Shown: positions 10,986 to 24,788 of the stretch, piece after piece
How positions within the stretch are numbered: the first letter of the stretch is position 1
Layout: every line of letters begins with the position of its first letter
NCBI GenBank assembly: GCA_951799445.1
Contig: OX637290.1
Coordinates: 25,104,987-25,168,986, forward strand
Origin: Pseudisothecium myosuroides
Lineage: Eukaryota > Streptophyta > Bryopsida > Hypnales > Lembophyllaceae
Direction: 5' to 3'
Length of the DNA stretch: 64,000 nt
The notes under the pieces: generated by a model
What the model was told of the DNA's origin: nothing
Seen by the model: the letters and a program-made list of their open reading frames with translations, nothing else
The model's database searches: none
Made by a program: the position numbers and the translations under genes

Positions 10986-12630
10986 ATCCCGGATAGAAGT
11001 TCTACTACTGGACTATCTCCATGGCCCTAACCGTGCAGGAAAACTGAGTGGCCAACACTCCTACTGATGGAGTTTGTCCTCAAGGCCGAGTGAGGGGGTC
11101 AATTCACCCCGGCCATGACCAGGGAGGATTGACCCCCCTTTACTGCCCCATGTTTTACCCCTGAGAAAACACTAGAATTTTTTATTTGCAACCCATTATA
11201 AAATTATGAATTCATATTTGCAATCAGAGGCCCTAAATTAGCTAGTTGAGGTGAAGAGAATACAAAATTGACATGGCACAAAAAAGGGGGCAATTTTTAC
11301 ATTTATCCTTCTTGCTCCTTTCGACTAGGGTGAATTGACCCCCTCATTCGGACCCTTGGAAAAATTCAGAATTTTTTTATTTTCCATGCATGATAAAATT
11401 TGCAAATTTTGAATTCATATTTGCAATCAGAGGCCTCAAATTCGGTAGATGAGGTGTATAAGGTAAATTAATCAAGCACAAAATAGGGGGCTTTTTTTTT
11501 CCTTTTTTTTCACTTGTTTTCACTTGAGTGCACCCCTGCCGTGGAATGACATGGAGGGGCCAGTATGCCAGTTCCGAACGCAATGAGGAATACAATCCTC
11601 CCTGGCCCAATTCCATAGTGTCCCCCCAAAGTAAGAATAAAAGTAAAAAAAAAGTAAAAAACAACCACTTAAAAAACTAATAATTTTGCCGGCCTTCATT
11701 GCCGCCCATATCCGAATCTGCCACGTCGATAAAACAATCCCCCCTCATCCCGTCACAACCAGCCCACCCCGAGCCCGGTCTACTCGGACCGAGATACTAG
11801 GCGGATTCCAGCAGAACCTCTTCGCCACCAAAAAGTAACCCTGAAACCGGAAAAAGATAAAGAAAAAGTATCTCACCGAAAGAAAAAGCGGATTCCCCCT
11901 CCAAAAGGCAACAACCAGAAACGTACGAAAAAGAAAAAGAAATGACGGAGACCGACCGACTTCCGCAACTAAGCCGAAGACGGACCCAGTGCAAACTGCG
12001 GACTTGGTGGACAACGAACACTCATATCCATTTCTGGGGTGACGTGCCTACGAGAAGGCTTGATTGATGGGACCCTTGGGAGCTTGCTTCCATGTGCAGC
12101 TTCAACTTCGTTTGGCAACCCCGGCCGAGAGAAAGAGTCTTCAGTTGCGTACAAGCAAGGCTCGCAACTGGGAGAGCCAGGCTTCAATTGCTTGCAAAGC
12201 CCGAGCAGAAGACGCAGAATTCAGGCTTCACGAGGCTTGCAAGCAACAGGCACAGCTTTGAGAGCACAACTTCAGATTCTTTTTTCAAGTTAATACAGCA
12301 GATTGACACACAGAGAGAGAAAGAGAAATAGAGAGGAAGATTTTTCAAATGCTAGAGAGAACTGAAGTGGTGTAGCAGAGAAGTGTTTTGTTGAGGTCGG
12401 GGGTTGGAGGAGTTTAATTTAACTTAGTCTGTGTTGCTTTTGGTGGGCAAATAAAAGGCGGTGGACTATGTTGGACACTGCGGTGGCATGTGGGTAATTG
12501 CAGATTTGTGTCCCCCCTCGTTATGGAATTGGGATTCGAGGGGTGATGGGCTTGAGGCTTGAGAGAGAGAGAGCAAGAGCAAGAGGGGGGGGGGGGAGTG
12601 TAGGATGTAAGAAAAGTAGGGTATTGAGCG
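10986..12630 (+). promoter_or_regulatory. Spacer, repeats and probable promoter/5' UTR of the RING gene
   Basis: 11090-11560 holds two diverged repeats built around 'TTGACCCCCT' and 'GAATTCATATTTGCAATCAGAGGCC', also related to 27300-27380. From about 11690 the base composition becomes GC-rich, as expected for a promoter and 5' leader. Just before the RING gene start there is a GA repeat at 12561-12572 and a run of 12 G at 12585-12596. The transcription start cannot be placed from sequence alone. Confidence 0.4.
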
Positions 12631-15600
12631 ATGGAAGGTGGTTTCTTGGGACACGGCGGGTTTGGCAGAAGTAGCTCTCGGGGGCGGAGCGCCATGACTT
12701 GGAGTCGGATTGCGGGGAATTTGCAAGCGCTCGCGGCGCATATTTTCCTGCTGGGCTTCACGTGTTTGCTCATCGTCAAGGTCACTTCGTATTTCCACAT
12801 TTCGTGGTGGTACGTGTTTTTGGTTTGATACCTCAATTGTTCTCTCTCTTTCTTCTTTTTCGAATTGTAATTTAAAGAGTCAGCTGCTCGCACATAGAGC
12901 TTAAGTTGTGGTGCTTATTCTTAGGTTGCTGGGATTCTTGTATTGTACATTTTGGTTTCTCATTTTTTTTCCTTAAAATTCGATTCTTGTTCTCTGTAAT
13001 TTGTCGCTTGAGTCGTAGCATCATTTTGCTGAAGAGATCGGAATGCGGTTGTCAAGATGGATACGCAGAAATCTAAGAATTTTTATTTCGGACGGTTTTT
13101 AGTCGTGGTTTCTTAGGGTTTGAGTATTTCTAAATTCCCTTTAGCTGCTGTGTTGTACGAGAGAGTTCTGGTGGTCTTGAGAGCATTATTTGTGCAGAAT
13201 CAGATTGAGCAAGTTAGCCTGTGGCGATCCTTCGACTGCGGGGATTCTTGTTTTGGTGGTTCTTTTTTCTTTCTTTTTCCCCATTTTAAAGATTCGATCG
13301 GTCTTTTCTATAATTTTTCACAAGCTTCCTAGTATTGTTTCTTAAAGAGACCGGCATTTGTTTATCAAGATCAATGATACGTCGAAATACAGGAGCGTTG
13401 AATTTCGGAGGGTTTCCAGTCATGGTGCCTTAGGTTAGAATTGCCTTCCGTTATTATATTTTACAAGAGATTTTTGATGACCTTGAGAGTGTCATTTGGG
13501 CATGGTCAAAATGAGTACTTTATGAAATCAAGATTGCGTGGATTTAGGGCAAGACACTGACGAGTATTCCTGTTCACTCTCTGTTGGTTTTTGTCGGAGC
13601 TGGCTGAATTATTCTGAATTGACTCTTGACCTAGTTTTTTGTGAGCATGAATCTGGCAGACTCTTGTTCAATGGAGACTAACTCTGATTGCTACCTTGGC
13701 AGGTGGGTGTTTGTTCCTCTTTGGGTATTTCATGGAGTGGTTTCGCGAGGCCGGTTCTCTTTGCCTGCTCCTACACCTCCGCACGATCGACACGTATGTA
13801 GCTAATCCATTTTCATTGGTTTCGGATTATCTTTGCCGGCTTGTATTGAAGTCTTTTTGGAATAATCCCGGAATGATTGATCTGAACCAGAATGTCGGGT
13901 ATAATAGGTCGTGGTTTCCGGAGATGAAATAATCAATGGTTACACGTGAAACTTCAAATTGAGCTATTTTTCTCAGTTCTTTTATTGGAAAGCTATCTGA
14001 AATTTGCTATTAAAGAGCTATAATATGCCTCGTAACTGAGGTTACAGCAAGGAATTGAAGGTGCGCAGCAACTATGAAAGGAGTTCGATTTTTTGAGATT
14101 TCTTGCTCATTTCTAGGCCAAATCTTGTGCGTGATAGCTTGTTGGAATGCATGAACAATGTGCTTCTAATAAGCCATTACTCATGTTCTGCTTTTCAGTG
14201 TTGAGATTGCAGCAACTGATCAAAGTTTGCTGCCTAGGGTTTCAAAGGATGTTGCCAAGACTTTTGTACCCAGAGTTCCGGCTTATAGGAATTCATATTG
14301 GTTATGTGGAGATTAGCTTTTGTGTTTGCCAATGATTAAATTGTACATTGCTAGAGTGTGTTCAATGTACTAAAGCACGTATTCAAGCTAACATCTAGGG
14401 ATAGGATAATTATCATTCATTGGAAAGTTTGTTGGCCTATATTTGTCGAGTGCGCTTGCTGCTGTTGGTCGGCAGCAAGGTAGGGAAAGGGCTGGGACTG
14501 TCGAAAGTGCTTTTCTGTTTTGACCATCGTGACTGTGATTGTGTTGCGCAGTGGTCTCCATGTCACACGGTGGTGGCGATTCCTCTGCTTATTGCATTCG
14601 AGCTCCTGCTTTGCTGCTACCTTGATACTCTAGAAGGTAACTGATCATGGGCTTGTGGTGTGAGATCACTCATTCCAACCGGGTGACTATTTGTCGTCAA
14701 CAGATTTTATTTCTGGTACTTTTTCGTCCCTGTTTTGTTAAGCTGGGGTCGGTGACACCTTTCTTTCATGGAAGTGAAGAGTCAACATTGACATTGTGGG
14801 CTGTGTGTTTGGGATCCACAGCAAGCGGTATTCCAGCTGTGAGTTTGAAAATCGTCTTCCTTCCATTGCTCACCTTCGAAGCCATCGTTCTTATTGACAA
14901 TTTTAGGTACAGTTCGTATTTGGCTAATGTTTGTATTCAAACAACTGGTTAAAATACAATCATCATAATCGAGTTCGTGGTCATGGTATAAGACAAACGG
15001 CACATATTGGTATTCAAGGGCATTTATTGAGCTGTTGGTTTGTCATGCTTTATGAGTCCAAGCTCGAGGGTAACGTGATTTCAAATGCTGAAAGAATGAC
15101 CGGAGGTGCTTAATGACTGGGGTGAGCAGGATGTGCAGGGCTCTCATGCCAGGTGATGAGGAAAGCATGACAGATGAGGCTATTTGGGAAACCCTTCCAG
15201 TAAGTTTTTCTAATGCAATGTTTGTTGTGGATCTTCTCACATTTACATTATGGTAGCCTTGTTTGTGTATTTCTGCTGATCGTTTTAGGAATAATTCTCA
15301 GGTGCAGGTTGGAACTTCATTTTTTGACAAATTGCGATGAATGTCTGGTTTGTTTATGTGCAGCATTTTTGGGTTGCAGTGTCGATGGTTTTCTTCATTG
15401 CTGCATCTATATTCACTCTCCTTAAACTTAGTGGTAATGCACTCACTACACGACCGGTTTGGTATAACTTCAGCGACTGCGTAAATTTTTCCGCTTCAGT
15501 ATTGATTTTTGATTAATTAGGAGCAGCTGACAGTGATGAGAAGTTTGGTATTTTACTTTCGTATCTCTAAACCGGTTGGTTCTTTGCTTGTGTGTGTGCA

Positions 15601-18329
15601 GGAGATGTGGAGGGTCTAGGTTGGTGGGACTTGTTCATCAACTTTGGGTAGGTCATTATCGACCAGTCCTTAAAAAGATGTTTCTATTGGGGGTAAAGCA
15701 GAACTTTAATCCACCGTACGTAATATCTCACTAAATGAAACCATTAGGGCCTTGGTTGGTTGGTTGCTTCCAATGTGATTCTGTTATGCTAATTGTTTAC
15801 TTGCTCTCTCTTTGCAGTATTGCCGAGTGCTTTGCATTTCTTGTGTGCACGAAATGGTCCAATCCTGTCATTCAGCATGAGGGACCTTCCCAGATAGGAC
15901 CAGGAGGTCTTCCGACTTACGCTACAACGCCCCTGTTCAGACCAGCATCGGAGAGTGCAGATGATGGCAGCACATCCAGAGTTGACGAGGACGATAGTGG
16001 GGAAGGCATGTGTGGTCGTCAGGATTTAGGCGGCCATTTACTGAAGTTGCCTATTCTTCTATTTCAGATTTTGCTTTGTATGAAGTTGGAGGTATGGCAG
16101 TGACCTTTCCGTGTTTTTGTGGCTTCACGCTCACAACCTGTATATCACTAGTAAAATATTTCCAAAATCCTAGCCCCACGTTAAACCTGGTCAATTGTAA
16201 CGCCATTTAAGGCAGTTTCTATTGTAAACCTTGCCAATTGTTTCGTTGCTAGTTTTTCTAGAACATGTATGGGGGGTGTTCTACTAGTATGCATCTTCTG
16301 TAGTTGGAGAAAATCATCAATAACACTCCAGCATAGTTTGATGCGGTACTTTCTGTAGGTCCTCTCTGACGTGCAATCTGCATTGAGTGAATTTGAAGTT
16401 CATTTTCTGGATTTTACTCATCAACTTTCAAGAGGGAGTTGCTTCATATGTTCCTTCTTGTTTCAAGTTGTTCAGCAGTGGATGAAGCTGTCAGCAATTA
16501 TTTTTAATGCATTGTTCGGCATGTGCTTCTGCAGGGTACTCCAGAGCAGGCTCGAGATATTCCTGTGATATTACTTTTTTCACCATTGCTACTGGTTCAG
16601 TGTATAGCTGTCAGTTGTGCGCTTTTGAGGTTCCTGGAACAGATATGGTTCATGCTTCGTCTTTCTGAATCCAACGGTCCCCGACAACTGCCCAACTGTG
16701 CTAAAGCAGACGATTGTTGTGGTTTCCTTCATCATGGGTCACGGTAAGAAATCCTCTCTGCGACAGTGCAGTATCGTGTAGGTATACAATATAAATAGAA
16801 TCATGTCTTGTCTAAATGGGTTAAGTGGTAGTATCTTTTTTCCTGAGTTCCTGATGCCAAAGTGCTTAATTTTGTGATTGTGGTTCTCTTTGAATGTGCG
16901 TTGCCGAATTTCAATGTGTGCACAAGTTGTTTATGTTTTAAGGACTTGACATGTTGATCGTGGTTGTTTGCAGGTTCCTTGGCTGGTGGTCAATAGACGA
17001 GACCAGCAGAGAAGATAATGCTCGTCTATATCAGTCAGAAGATACTAGGTAGTGGATCGGTTTCTTGCAGGGCATGTATGCTCAGCAGTTATTATATTCA
17101 CTAGACCACTTTTCGTAAGGTTTTTGTGAGTTTATGATGAGAAATTAGTTCTTGAATGTTGGAATACGTCTGCACCGGATTTGGTTGCTTTAGTTATTTC
17201 ATGTTAATTTTTATTCTCAAAGTCTCGAAATCAACCAAAATAGAGAGTGATCTGTATACCTTTATTGAATTCCTTCTATGATCCCTCGATAAGGTAGTTA
17301 AGTTTCTCTTGTCGATACCTATTTTTGGTGACAATCCTAAACTCAAAAGAGGGTGACAGGATCCACTTGCATACTAGACGCTTTCATATGTGTGATTATG
17401 TCTACATGTTTAATAACTAGATCTTTCGATTCTGAGTTTTTTAAGGATTTCTTACTGACCAACGTTACGGTAATGGCGCAGTTATAACACGTTTCCTGGT
17501 TTCCCACCAGAAGTGGTAAAGAAGATGGCGAGGAAAGACCTTGCAGACGAGGTAGTCTTGCCCCTCGATGTTGTGCATATTTACTTGGTTTATGCTGGTT
17601 GTAGGAATTTGTAGCATCTGCTAAGTGACCTTGTCATGTGGAGTTAATACAAGAGTCACGTATGAGTCTTGTATAATATGTGCAATTGTGAGGCAATTGT
17701 GAGGCTATATTTTTGGATTTGTGCTTGGAATTGTAGGTTTGGAGATTGCAAGCAGCCCTAGGGGAGCAGACAGAGATTACAAAACATCAGCAACAGGAAT
17801 ATGATCGCCTCAATAATGTTAGTATCTACGCCTCAATGCTTCTGCCTTACTGTTTTTCAACCAATTTTCGACTTAGTATATATCTACAGGATCCTTCGCC
17901 TTGAAGTTTCTCATCCCTTAATCTGCAGGAGAAGGTACTGTGCCGAGTTTGCTTTGAAAGGGACATTGCTGTAGTTCTCATACCCTGCCGACATCGCATT
18001 TTATGCAGGTAGGTTAATTTCTGTTTGCCTTGTATTTGTTTCAAGCTGCTCATTTTCTTCGTACATCGTTTTGCTTGATAACTTGGTATTGTTTGTTGTT
18101 GTCTCTTGCAATGGATATGCCAAAGCGGAAGTGCTTGTTTTGTGATTGATCCGCTTCAGCAGTTATGGAGGTGTAAATCCATTCCATTGAAGCTCACCTT
18201 GTCTTATGAATGGTTGCCTCTTATGCAACCTCGTATGTTCTCCCTTGCAGCTTTTGTTCAGAGAAGTGCAAGCATTGCCCAGTTTGTCGCAACAGTATTC
18301 TGGAGCGGATGCCTGTGTATGACGTGTAA
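12631..18329 (+). CDS. Transmembrane Fragile-X-F-associated-like protein with C-terminal RING finger (putative E3 ligase)
   Basis: I reconstruct 14 exons, all GT-AG and all in phase: 12631-12809, 13703-13793, 14552-14636, 14837-14906, 15130-15199, 15364-15433, 15602-15647, 15818-16091, 16535-16743, 16974-17048, 17482-17551, 17737-17817, 17929-18008 and 18251-18329. This gives 492 aa. The N-terminal half matches the plant TMEM185/Fragile-X-F-associated family: SLQALAAH-like start, SWWWVFVPLWVFHGVVSRGRFSLP split over exons 1-2, WSPCHTVVAIPLLIAFELLL, VFLPLLTFEAIVLIDNFR. It has several hydrophobic spans, so it is an integral membrane protein. The last two exons make a C3HC4 RING: CRVC, CRHRILC, CSEKCKHCPVCR. 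Family knowledge suggests ubiquitin ligase activity at an endomembrane. The last exon and its flank are duplicated at 36561 onward. Confidence 0.9.
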
Positions 18330-19410
18330 ATAGTTACGGTTCCGAGTCATCCGCTTGGGCGGAATGACTTTGAAAGGTGGACAGCGCTTGGGTTTCCTTG
18401 TATAAGTAGGAAGGTCTTAATTCCTTTTGAGGAAGGATTGATGAAGTACTGCATTTGAAACAAGGACACCGTTGAACCAGAGTATTTTTGCGTGGATTCA
18501 CAAAGGGGTAGTGGCATAGAGTATCGTTATTGATCATTGATGATTAGTTGTAACATATTTTGTTTTTGGACTCGACATGTTTGGACAATGATCTGGAGGC
18601 TTACAGCGTTATATATTAGATCCCACATTGGTGCCTCTTCTCTTGTCATTCCGGATTCTCAGGTCTTTCCCAGATGAGGTCCTTGTTCACTAGCTCAATG
18701 CAAATCATTCTATCCAGGAATGTGATGTGTGCAGATGCAGACCCAAGTGAGCAACTGGAAATTTGAACTCTATAATCTAGGAGGTATATAGATATGGGGT
18801 TTAGCTCAGTTTCAGCTCTAACTTGACTGTTGCTATGGTCACCAAATTTTGATAAATATGGGGTTCCTTGAGATTGTTGATGAAAATTTTGCGTTGTAGA
18901 CCACCTTTCTCCTAGTATAACTTCAACTTGTTCTAAGGAGAAACTTGAAGTTAATTACAGATAGTGCGACTTTGGTGGGTAACTAGTATCACATGCACCT
19001 ATAGGATAAAATAGCGTAGTTGGATTCTTTTGACTGATAATTTACTGACTAATTTATTGTTTCTATTTGTAGTGTTTACTGCAAAAATGGTAGTTATTAT
19101 CTAAACTATAACATTTTATAAAATAGCCATTTTTTAGTGTCTAAAATCTCTGAAAATCACCAAGTTTAAATTCAATGTACTGTACATACATTACCGGTAA
19201 TTAGATAAACAGAAAATAATTCATCCAACATAGACACATCCTTTCTGAGAGGGGTGGAGTCACGTAGGCCAATGGAGCTGTTCTGTTTGAAAGAAGAAAT
19301 TAAAAATGAAGAAAAATCACTGTGAGTCAGTGCTGTGTTGCAATCATTCATGAGGAGTTGCCGGCTGATCCATTCCGAAATTCCATTTTCTGCACCTCCT
19401 TCAAAAGAAA
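18330..19410. other. RING gene 3' flank, shared by both duplication units
   Basis: This is non-coding sequence with a close copy at about 36834-37900. The part just after the stop probably holds the 3' UTR. No other gene is seen. Confidence 0.6.
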
Positions 19411-19605
19411 TTCGTTTTATTGGAATAAGAGGGGTCCTCCCTCTTGTTCTTTTTACTAGATCTCTTACTTGGTTCTTTTTTCCTTTTTTTGCTCTTATCT
19501 CTTCATTGTCCAGCTTGTGTGGCTTGGCTGTTTTGTATTTTTTTTTTCTTTTAATGCAATGGCTCGTTGCATTTGTTCAAAAAAAAAAAAAAAAAAAAAT
19601 CGTTT
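19405..19605 (+). mobile_element. 5'-truncated LINE 3' end with poly(A)
   Basis: Compared with unit B near 37895-37920, unit A carries about 200 extra bases. They end in TTTTAATGCAATGGCTCGTTGCATTTG and a run of about 21 A. The insertion is flanked by AAATTCGTTT and AAATCGTTT, a short target-site duplication. Related 3' ends occur at 43078, 43595 and, reversed, at 49395. Confidence 0.75.
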
Positions 19606-19830
19606 CTATAATTTTGTTGGTACCCCCTCCCACCAAAAAAGACTAATTAATCTATTTTAAATTCTTTTTTTTTTTTGAACACAAGGACAATTTCCATTGA
19701 TAAAGAAACAGTACAGGCGACCAGAGGAGAGCCTCCTCGGCGAGAATATTTTCATTTTCAGACAACAAAACGCAACCTCCAGAACAACCAGAACCCCGAC
19801 CCCACCCACAAGCCTCAAAGTCCTGAGAGT

Positions 19831-22800
19831 TCAGTCGAACTGGCCAAGCTTCGGACGAGTCAGTTTCCAACTCATCTCTAAGTGTTGGCGAGTACCAAAG
19901 AAGTCAGTTTGTAACCAGGTGTTATTGAACCTGCGCAGGAAGATGTCAACCTTGTTGGAGTAGAGCCCACATAGCTTCAGGGTCTTCAGCCAGGCAACGC
20001 GGGCGTGGTCAGAGAAGGCCTCCCACAGGACCTGTTCCACCTTGCTCTTCGGCCATGGAGAATTACTAAAGCAGGCTGCATTACGATCCAGCCAAGTGAT
20101 CCAAAGCACTGAACCTTGGAAGAGGGACCACATGGATGTCCCTTGGTGTAATCGTCGAGGGAGTTTTGAACCTAGTACGCATTGTTGCCACGTTAGGCTT
20201 GGCCATCTTCCTCCTGTAGACGGAATTTCCAGCGCGGTATATAAGGTGGTCAGTGCAAAATTCCATGCGTGGCGTGTCTTTGGGCAGTGGTGAAACCTGT
20301 GTAGTACAGTTTCATCTAGATTTGCCTGGCAACTGGTACACGTCACGGAAATGCTCTGGTCTACTATTTGTCTCCAACAATTAACAGCTACCGCGCAATG
20401 ATGAATCGACTAGAGAAAACCTGCGTCCTTCTGTGGCCTCGATTTACTCCATATATCGCGCCAACGGGGTTGGTAGTTAGCCGAGAGAGCTCCGTGCCAT
20501 TTGTCTGGTATCGGGCGGATAAGAGTTGATTTGTCAATTAGTAATGACCGTCCAAGCTTTGGCGTATACTTGAGCAGTGGTTCTGCCCTCCCCCAATACC
20601 ACCGCCCGGGGTCAAACAGGAGTTCAGAGATGACACCTGCGAACATGAGTGGGCTCTTTCCTTGCTGAACCACCCTGATTCGCTTCAATCAACCTGTGAG
20701 AATCTGGTTTCCACTATTACTAGCTTGTGGAATAGATCGAAGGAAAGAAGATGGAGTACCGATGGTGAATCTGCTAACCTGCGGTAGGATTACCACCGTC
20801 ACCTTGGTCGATTGCAAGCTCGGTCTAAAGTTTGCTGAAGTCATAACTGCCAGGGTCGGAAGGTGATCTGTTTCACCTAAGAAAACTCCAATGTATTCCA
20901 ACGGCCAAGAGACTGCACGCTGGCTAGTTATGAGAGTCCTCCATTTTTGAGGGAAAGAAGCGATCAAGTGATGGAAAGCCCGGGCTTCATTAGCAACTAG
21001 CCCAAATTGTGTCTGGGCTTGTTCCCACGATATGAATTTTAACCCATCTGCATCCCATATATGCTTGACTAACCACAACCCACGCTTCATAAGATAAGCC
21101 ACTCTGATTGAGGAAAAACCGTGCGATCCTCCGAGGAAATGATTTGTCCACCACAATGGGGTGGATAGGACTTCGTCACAGTTGCTGGGCGGGGAGGCGG
21201 AGACGTGTTTAACTAACAGGCGCCAAGCTTGAGTGATCCTGTTCCAGGCTCAAGATCCTTTTGATGCCCGAAATTTTTGCAGCAAGGCCCACTAGGTCAT
21301 GGCTGGCCAGGATCCGCTAACTTGAGGCTGAAATAGCAGCAATTTGTGGCGAAGTAATATCTGAAGGTTGGACACGCCCGGTGAGAGGGCTTTGAGCATC
21401 CACTTTGCCATCAGCGCGTGTAATGCCTCCACTGGATCTATCAAATTCAACCCCCCTACGTGACGCAGGGCACAGCAGTCGGACCACCCCACTCGGGCCC
21501 TACTTCAGTGGGCTGCTCTTGTCCAGAGAAAGTCACGCAGAGACGCACGTATCTGCCTAATGACTTTCACAGTACCGCCCCAGATACATATGAAGAACCA
21601 TAGCGTACTTAGCAGGACCGAGTTGACGATCACTGCCCGTCCAGCCAAGGATAAGTGGATGCTGGTCCAGTAGTCTAATTTCTTCCGAATCTTGGCTGCA
21701 AGAAAACTGTCGATGTCCTGGGTATGCACGTCTATGCCAAACGGGGACCCCAAAAGTTTAGAGACTTGGTGCTCAGCCGCCCAGGGGCATTCGATCTGGG
21801 CCAACCACTGTGGCGGTTGTAAAGCCGAGATCCAATACGCTAAAATTTTTGGCCAGTTCATTTTGAGCCCGGAAGCTGTGCCATACTTCTCAATGAGGAC
21901 GACGAGGTTCTTGAAAATACCTTCTTCCCCTCGAATAGTGAAATTCACGTCGTCGGCATACTGGCTTATGAGCTGCTCCTGCAACGTGACAGGAAGGGAG
22001 ATCCCTGAGATGGCGCCAGTGCTCCTCAGATTTTTCGCAGCTGCATTCAAGGCTTCTCCTACAAACAAAAATAAGTACGTTGCAAGCGGGCATCCTTGCC
22101 GGACGCCCCGTAGGACCGGGAAGGGGTCGGAGTCCCGTCTGTTAATGCACACTGTTGCTTCTGCACCTTTAAAAAGGATGCCAATCACTTGGATAAAACC
22201 GCCCGGGACTCCCATGGAATCAAGCACCTTCAGGAGAAACGGGATGTGAACAGTATCGTAAGCCTTCTTAAAGTCGAGTTTTAGCAGGATCATGTCTTGC
22301 TCCGACGTCCTGGCCCACGAGATGGTTTCGTGCAATAGTAGGACGTTGTCAAGTATGTAGTGGGTGGGGATGAAAGCCGTCTGATCCCTACTTATAACAT
22401 CTGCCAAAAAGGGTTGTAACCTTCGTTGCAGCACCTTTGCAAGGATCTTGTATGCCACATTTAAGAGGCTAATGGGCCTCCAGTTACCCAATTCATCACG
22501 CGACCCGCCTTTGTAGAGGAGTGCTATGGTTCCCCTATTCATGCCCTTAGGTAGCTCGCCTTGTAGAATGGACTGGTGAATCATGTTGGTAAAGTCTTCG
22601 CCAATAAGAGGCCAATACTGCTTGTAAAATTCTACTATAAATCCATCTGGTCCCGGGCATTTATTTGGGGCCATGGCTTCCGCAGCTTGTCGGAGCTCGT
22701 CTTCACTAAACGCCTTTGAGAGAGCCGCCGTGGCGTCTGGTTGGAAGTTGTTCGGAAGTAGGCGGGTAAAATCTTCCATTGCTGCTAGTCAGTCAGGGGA

Positions 22801-24095
22801 GTTGGACTCAGCTGTGTATAAGTCACTGTAAAAATCGGAGCATATCTTGGACATGCCTATTTGGTCTTCAATAATATTACCCTGGACGTCACGCAAGCTT
22901 GTGATGACGGAGGACGTCGACTTTTCCCGCACCACTTTGAAGAATTCCGCGGACACCATGTCGCCGCGAAACTTCCAGCGGATGAGGGCTCTGACTTTGA
23001 TCCCGTTGACTCGATGGGATTCCACCTCTTGTAAGCTGAGACGTGCTTTGCTGAGCTGGTTTTGGAGCTCTAGATCGTCCGGGGCATCATGTAAAGCTGC
23101 AGTCGCAGTGGAGTGTAGTTCCCGGGCAGCAGTTTCCTCGGAACGTACCTCCTGAGCTTTCTGTTTGCAGAAAACTTGGTATGCTTTGGCGACCGCCTTG
23201 ATCTTGACAAAGAAGGGGGCATTAGGGGGGGGCGATGCCACGCTTGCTCAATGACGGGGCGGGCAGCTTCCAGCCAATGGCTGCTCATTTTCCATTGGCT
23301 TGGGCGGCCGGGTGTGGTGCCAAACTCCATTATGGCTTTCACAGGAGAGTGATCAGACCACCCATTGTCGCTGAGAATTGAGTAATTTATCACTTTGCGT
23401 TGCGGTTGGCCAGCTCCAGATTTACACATGTATATCCGATCCAATCGCGCGAGGATCCGTTGGCCATTGTCGCGGAAATTATCCCAAAAGTATGGCAAGC
23501 TGCCAACTGATCGGAGGTGATCCTCGACATTGAGATGCCGCTTAAGGTTCATGAATAGAGCTCGTTCCGCAATGGGTACCAATCTGCCACACTGATTTGT
23601 CTTATCCTGGCGGGCCTCCACCATGTTAAAGTCGCCTGCCATGATCCAACGGTCTGCATGGGGGAGGTCTTGAATCATCAAATCCCAGAGTTGGCATCTC
23701 GATTAAGAGTCGTTGGGCGCGTATACGTTCACGATACCAAGCACTCCTCCCGGGATGCCTTGAATCAGGACCCATAGCGCGCGGTTCTCCAAAATGACGC
23801 CTGTCTGTGTCACCATGGGGGCTAATTTCGGAGCTAACAGGATCGAGATGCCCCCACGGCCAGCTCCTGGTCCCTGGGGGTTATTGTTGTAGCCAATGCT
23901 TGCAGGCGCGGTCCATGACGTCGCTTGACCCCAAAGCCGCTTCCCGAGATTCTCTGCATCCTGATTTCGTAACTTGTGTTCCTGGATGAACAAAATGTCA
24001 AGGTTTTGGAAGGTTTGAATGTAATTACGTAGCATGGGAACGGAGGATTTATCACTTAAACCTCTAACGTTGAACGTCAATAATTGTATTATCAT
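19831..24095 (-). pseudogene. LINE ORF2 (endonuclease-reverse transcriptase), disrupted
   Basis: It begins at ATG 24095 (MIIQLLTFNVRGLS). The apurinic-type endonuclease domain shows FIQEHKL, GDFNMVE and SDHSPV. The reverse transcriptase follows (about 22779-21505) with CPGPDGF, NWRPISLLN, LKLDFKKAYDTV, GVRQGCPL and the catalytic QYADDVNF. The C-terminal zinc-binding domain near 20346-20260 reads CTSCQANLDETVLHRFHHC. In-frame stops lie at about 23702, 22788, 21504, 21291 and 20688, and a frameshift near 23235 moves the frame between the endonuclease and the linker. The key catalytic residues are still present, so decay is by interruption rather than loss of motifs. Confidence 0.9.
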
Positions 24096-24788
24096 AATCG
24101 GTTGCTGGGGTATGAGGATCTCGGAGCGGATCTCTCGACGCTTTGGATTGAAGGGGAAGGCCTGTATCCCCATGTGTCGTAGCCCGTTGGGATGGCAGCT
24201 ACAGCTGGGGTTGGAGGAGAGTTCGTTTGTGTCCGTGCTGCCGCTCGAGTGTGGCGAAGAGACATGATGTTCGCTGCAACCGATGGTGGAGAGGTAGCAG
24301 CCAATAATTGAGGGTGAGTACGGTCGGCAGTAAGGAGATGGAGTGCTTGATAAGCTCTTGCATTGTCCCGAACCTCTGCCCGGTTGAACGGTTGAGGGGC
24401 GACCATTGAGCCGGCCATTAAGCCGAATCTCATTGTGGCTCAAGTTAATGACCTGTTGGGGAGGCAGTCCAAACTCAATGGCTCGCGGGGCAAGGGAGCT
24501 TGTGCTATGCCGTTCTGGCCCCTGGCTTCTGGGTGGATTGGGGAGAGTTGGATCGGAGAGAGTTGCTCATTTTGAGTGTCCTCAAACGCTTCCTCCTCCT
24601 GAGGTGAGGGCTCGTAAAGGTCGTCTTGGGAGCTGTCTTCATCAAGGTCGATATGAAAGGAGCCTGTCTGCTTGCTCGGGGCTTGTATGCCTAGCATTGC
24701 TAAAGTGATACTGGCTGGTTCCACTTGGGTACCATTCTGAAGGGAGGGGGCTACGGTGAGATTTGGTGCGCACTCTCCTAATGTATTA

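Noticed and set aside
12414..12893. 159-codon minus-strand frame over the RING gene first exon
   Set aside because: Its Pro/Ser-rich low-complexity content arises from the GA and G runs of the 5' leader on the other strand.
18895..18965. AACTTCAACTT / AAACTTGAAGTT as a regulatory hairpin
   Set aside because: Arms of about 11 bp in AT-rich DNA occur by chance; its conservation in unit B only reflects the duplication.
21692..22249. 185-codon plus-strand frame inside the LINE
   Set aside because: Antisense to the reverse transcriptase; the RT motifs identify the minus strand as coding.
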